Source: Neobacillus muris
GTDB taxonomy: Bacteria; Bacillota; Bacilli; Bacillales; Cytobacillaceae
Length of the DNA stretch: 64,000 bases
Direction of reading: 5' to 3'
Assembly: GCF_943193175.1 (NCBI RefSeq)
Contig: NZ_CALPDF010000010.1
Coordinates: 56,016-120,015 of the forward strand
The position numbers and the translations under genes were made by a program. Each line of letters opens with the position of its first letter. The first letter of the stretch is position 1. Below, in pieces: positions 60,965 through 64,000 of this stretch. A model generated the notes under the pieces. The model saw only the letters and a list, made by a program, of their open reading frames with translations. It made no database searches and was not told the origin of the DNA.

Positions 60965-62725
60965 TTATATCTGCAGCTGCTTTAACTCATAGAACTTTCC
61001 ATTATTAGTCATTAATTCATCATAGGTCCCGAATTCGACACATCGGCCATTTTCAATAACCGCAATTTTATCTGCATTTCGTATCGTTGAGAGGCGGTGA
61101 GCGACTATAAAGGTGGTTCTGTTTTTGCATAGGACGTTAAGAGCCTCTTGGATTTTCTTTTCCGAACGGCTGTCTAATGCGGAAGTGGCTTCATCTAAAA
61201 TAATTACTTTGGGATTCCGGATTAAGGCTCTTGCGATAGATATTCTCTGCCTTTGACCACCGGAAAGCTTATCACCGTGCTCTCCAATTCTTGTTTCCAG
61301 CCCCTCTGGGAGTTTTTGAACGACATCCCATAAATTAGCCGCCTTTAATACTTTTTCTAATTCTTCCTCGGTAACCGAAGGCCTCCCATAAGTTATATTT
61401 TGGCGAATCGATCCTGAGAAAAGAATGGTCGCCTGAGGTACCACTGCCAAATGGTTACGAAAGGTCCGCAAATCAATCGCGGCCATATCTTTGCCATCCA
61501 AAAGAATTTTTCCTTCCGTTGGCTGAATAAAACCGATAAGTAAATTCATAATCGTTGATTTCCCTGAGCCGGATTCCCCGACAAAAGCAATTGTTTCTCC
61601 TTGCTGGACTTCCAAACTTATATCATTTAGTATATTTTTCTCAGTATGAGGATAACGGTAACCAACATGCTTTAATGTGAAACTGCCATAGACTTGTTTG
61701 AGTTTAAGTTTGTTTTCATGATTTTCAACTTCTCCGGCGGTTAAAATTTCTCCTATCGAGTTCACTGATTCCATCCCTTTTGCAATGGTAGGAATTAAGG
61801 TAATAATACCAGAGACCGAGTTAACAACTGTTGTGAAATAGGTTTGGTACATCACGACTTCTCCCGGCGTAATAGAACCGCGATAAGCCAAAATGCCGGT
61901 AAAAGCTAAGCAAATGATTTGAAAAAACTGAAAGCTGGCCCAGCTTACTGAACCAAACCATGATTGAATAATGTCTAATTGAAATCCTTTTTGTAATACC
62001 TGTTGGAATCGATGATTTAAACGGGTCATTTCTTGGTTCTCAAGTGCATGTGCTCGAGCAATGGGAACTAATTCAATCATTTCTATCACAAGTGCTGAGG
62101 TTTCTTCCATTTCTTGGCGAAAGGCAGAGTTTGAGGTTTTGATTTTATTCCGAAACAACACAATAATGAATGCGGAAAGAGGGACTGTTAAAATAAAGAA
62201 AATAAACACAATAGGACTTTTATACAAGGTAATCACCAGTGCCACTACCAGGTTGACGAAGATATTTAGGCTGCTGACAAAAACCTGCGATGACAAAGTT
62301 TGAACCGCTTCAACGTCCCGCATAATTTTTGATTGAAGCCGTCCAGACTGCAATTCCTTTTGATATGGAATGGATAGTTCCTGTAATTTTTTTATAAGTG
62401 ATCCACGTAATCCAGATTCCACGCTGCGGATTGCATAGCTATTCAGTTTAGTATGATAATAGTTTGTTATGATATTTTGAAGCACCAAAACTACCATGAC
62501 AATAGCATTGACATAAATGGTTTGAATCCCATTGTCATCATGGTTTGTGGCTGCATTAATAACATTGGCAATAGCAATTGGCATGACCCATGCAGGGATG
62601 TGTTTAATTATATAAAACACCGCGGAAAAAAACAGTCTTATGTAATTTCCCTTATATAATCCTACCAGTACCTTAAAAGAACTCTTCTGATTTTTGGCAT
62701 AGATTTGTTGGATATTGGACTCCAT
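60965..62725 (-). CDS. ABC transporter, fused membrane/ATPase half-transporter (exporter)
   Basis: 586 residues from ATG 62725 (GGGAG 10 bases upstream on the minus strand; the ATG at 62755 has no site). N-terminal six-helix exporter domain (~25-320; NYIRLFFSAVFYIIKHIPAW, TLYKSPIVFIFFILTVPLSA) and C-terminal ATPase: Walker A GESGSGKSTIMNLL, signature LSGGQRQRISIARAL, Walker B VIILDEATSALD, VAHRLSTIRNAD. Works as a homodimer or with another half-transporter to export lipids, peptides or drugs. Substrate unknown. Single gene. Confidence 0.9.
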   Translation of the reverse strand: MESNIQQIYAKNQKSSFKVLVGLYKGNYIRLFFSAVFYIIKHIPAWVMPIAIANVINAATNHDDNGIQTIYVNAIVMVVLVLQNIITNYYHTKLNSYAIRSVESGLRGSLIKKLQELSIPYQKELQSGRLQSKIMRDVEAVQTLSSQVFVSSLNIFVNLVVALVITLYKSPIVFIFFILTVPLSAFIIVLFRNKIKTSNSAFRQEMEETSALVIEMIELVPIARAHALENQEMTRLNHRFQQVLQKGFQLDIIQSWFGSVSWASFQFFQIICLAFTGILAYRGSITPGEVVMYQTYFTTVVNSVSGIITLIPTIAKGMESVNSIGEILTAGEVENHENKLKLKQVYGSFTLKHVGYRYPHTEKNILNDISLEVQQGETIAFVGESGSGKSTIMNLLIGFIQPTEGKILLDGKDMAAIDLRTFRNHLAVVPQATILFSGSIRQNITYGRPSVTEEELEKVLKAANLWDVVQKLPEGLETRIGEHGDKLSGGQRQRISIARALIRNPKVIILDEATSALDSRSEKKIQEALNVLCKNRTTFIVAHRLSTIRNADKIAVIENGRCVEFGTYDELMTNNGKFYELKQLQI

Positions 62726-63073
62726 AATACTCAGCTCCCAAGCAAGTTTTATCATGCATGTATAGAATTGATCAGCTTTTATTCATGGTCTTCGTTATAT
62801 GCACACGTTAACATTTTGAAGTATCAAATTAGGGTTTCTTTTTTAGAGACTTCTATGGATCATGTTTTTGCTGATTAAATGAACCAATATTATCCTGATT
62901 TGTTTGTTAACGTTCACATTTTATTACCAAACCAGTCTCTTGTCAATAAGTTTGAATAAACATGGGGGAATTTAAATGAACTAAGTTGTATATTCCATAA
63001 GTCCCTCATATGAAATCAATATGACGAATAAACATCAATATAGCGGGATGATTTTTAACTGGGAGGACAAAAC
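62726..63073. other. 348-base intergenic stretch between divergent genes
   Basis: No gene is seen. It must carry promoters for both flanking genes. Two GTTAAC-containing stretches each followed by CATTTT or CACATTTT (near 62806 and 62910) form an imperfect repeat; no regulator can be named. Confidence 0.45.
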
Positions 63074-63871
63074 ATGAATGACACCTTTGAGAGCACAGCA
63101 AGCTTTGAGCATCGGTTTTGGCTTCAAGTACTGGGAGATCATTCAAGGTTTATTTATGAGTCTTTGGCACCTATTCAAACGGATGAAATTCAACAGGCCG
63201 CAAATTTCATCAGGATTTTTGATACTTATCTCGAGCAAGTAAACACTGCTAATCTAATCCGATTATCTGAGATAGTTGAACCTCAAGTCAACCATTTAAG
63301 GGAATTTAAATTGGAACTCATGCGGAAGCATTTGGTTGGCAAAATCAAAATTTACCTTACTCCCACCTTTATCAATCATATGGTTAATGAATTAGAGGAG
63401 TATAAAAGAATATTAACCTGCTTAAAAGCGGGGCAAATACCGCCGATCTACCATGAACTTCATCATCATCTATTGTGGTTATTAGATGCTGCTGGTCATT
63501 CAGATGCCATTTCCTCCAATCTATATGGGGTGGAAAAGAGACTACGGAAAAAAAGTGATTCATTTACAAAAAACTTTGAAGCTTTTTATTTAAAAGCAGT
63601 TGAGCTTGCAGGGTACTTAAGAACGAACTTGACCGCATTTCCCGCTTTGACGAAGATGAATTCGGACACACAGCTGGAAATAAAGCTATTTCAAAATTTT
63701 CTCAATGAAATTGAAGAACTCCGGCTTAGCCATCAGGCATTAGGAACATTTGCACCGTTAATGGCAGACCATATGTACCGGGAGGAATGCTACTATCTAT
63801 GGAAGTTGGCCGAATCGGCGAATCTGACTCCTCCTACCTGTGATCCTGCTAAACCGCGTCTTCAGGATTAA
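63074..63871 (+). CDS. DUF2935 helical protein, putative metal binder
   Basis: 265 residues, ATG with GGGAGG upstream. Two similar four-helix units: the first begins FEHRFWLQVLGDHSRFIYES, the second is around AFYLKAVELAGYLR, with LMADHMYREECYYLWKL near the end. The E-H...D-H and D-H...R-E-E patterns are typical of DUF2935, whose structures are ferritin-like/hemerythrin-like bundles that can bind metal. Common in Bacillus; physiological role not established. Cytoplasmic, single gene, followed by a double hairpin. Confidence 0.88.
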   Translation: MNDTFESTASFEHRFWLQVLGDHSRFIYESLAPIQTDEIQQAANFIRIFDTYLEQVNTANLIRLSEIVEPQVNHLREFKLELMRKHLVGKIKIYLTPTFINHMVNELEEYKRILTCLKAGQIPPIYHELHHHLLWLLDAAGHSDAISSNLYGVEKRLRKKSDSFTKNFEAFYLKAVELAGYLRTNLTAFPALTKMNSDTQLEIKLFQNFLNEIEELRLSHQALGTFAPLMADHMYREECYYLWKLAESANLTPPTCDPAKPRLQD

Positions 63872-63902
63872 AATAAACCCAGTATTAAGTTTTATGGAGA
63901 GA

Positions 63903-63963
63903 GGGCAGTTTTTTAGAAACTGCCCAGATTGTCGAGAAAGGGTATTTTTCTCGGCAATTTTTT
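63903..63963 (+). terminator. double hairpin terminator after DUF2935 gene
   Basis: First stem GGGCAGTTT / AAACTGCCC (63903-63925). Second stem ATTGTCGAGAAA with TTTCTCGGCAAT (63928-63958), followed by six T. Confidence 0.8.
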
Positions 63964-64000
63964 ATTATCACAGAATCTAAATACCAAATTTATTGATTGT

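Overview
The window is a low-GC Firmicute chromosome segment, most likely from an endospore-forming Bacillaceae (Bacillus/Neobacillus type). The support is CotF-type coat proteins, two YjcZ-type sporulation microproteins, a spoIIP remnant, Bacillus-style AGGAGG ribosome sites, frequent GTG/TTG starts, catabolite-responsive (cre-like) sites and gene families best known from the B. subtilis yes-lpl-yet and yul/yuxG regions. No rRNA, tRNA, IS element, prophage or CRISPR array was seen.

Layout. 1-13.2 kb is mixed chromosomal content: the end of a gamma-glutamyltransferase, a frameshifted spoIIP remnant, a TetR/MMPL exporter pair, spore-coat and spore-associated small proteins, a CysJ-like FAD/NADPH reductase module, a secreted amidase, a palindromic repeat cluster, BirA-controlled bioY and a MATE/MOP-type membrane protein. 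13.4-17.4 kb holds a C39-like lipoprotein and lutABC. 17.6-53.4 kb is a large rhamnogalacturonan (RG) and L-rhamnose island. 53.5-64 kb holds a secreted esterase, an unusual acyltransferase/acyl-CoA ligase/SsuACB-like operon, a secreted 28-residue repeat protein, an ABC exporter and a DUF2935 protein.

How the island works (inference from families and order). LplABC imports pectin/RG oligosaccharides; its ATPase is not in the window. Inside the cell RhgT removes acetyl groups. The RG lyases YesX (PL11) and YetA (PL26), the oligogalacturonate lyase Ogl (PL22), a GH106 rhamnosidase and the GH4 alpha-galacturonidase LplD then dismantle the oligomers. Released L-rhamnose is isomerised by RhaA, phosphorylated by RhaB and cleaved. 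There are two aldolase routes. RhaEW couples the aldolase to lactaldehyde oxidation, giving lactate for LutABC. RhaD plus a FucO-type reductase would give 1,2-propanediol. Free rhamnose is probably imported by the MFS protein at 48705-50009, because the only rhamnose-ABC gene left is a C-terminal fragment of its binding protein at 39557-39967.

Regulation. Four regulators lie in the island: a membrane-anchored YesS-type AraC activator, the DeoR-type RhaR, a binding-protein/YesM-kinase/YesN-regulator trio, and a cupin-AraC regulator. Matching DNA signals are visible. They are a repeated A-tract motif before several RG transcription units, a promoter shared by lutABC and rhaEW, two 20-bp-phased direct repeats before the MFS gene, a perfect 17-bp inverted repeat before rhaD, and at least six cre-like sites.
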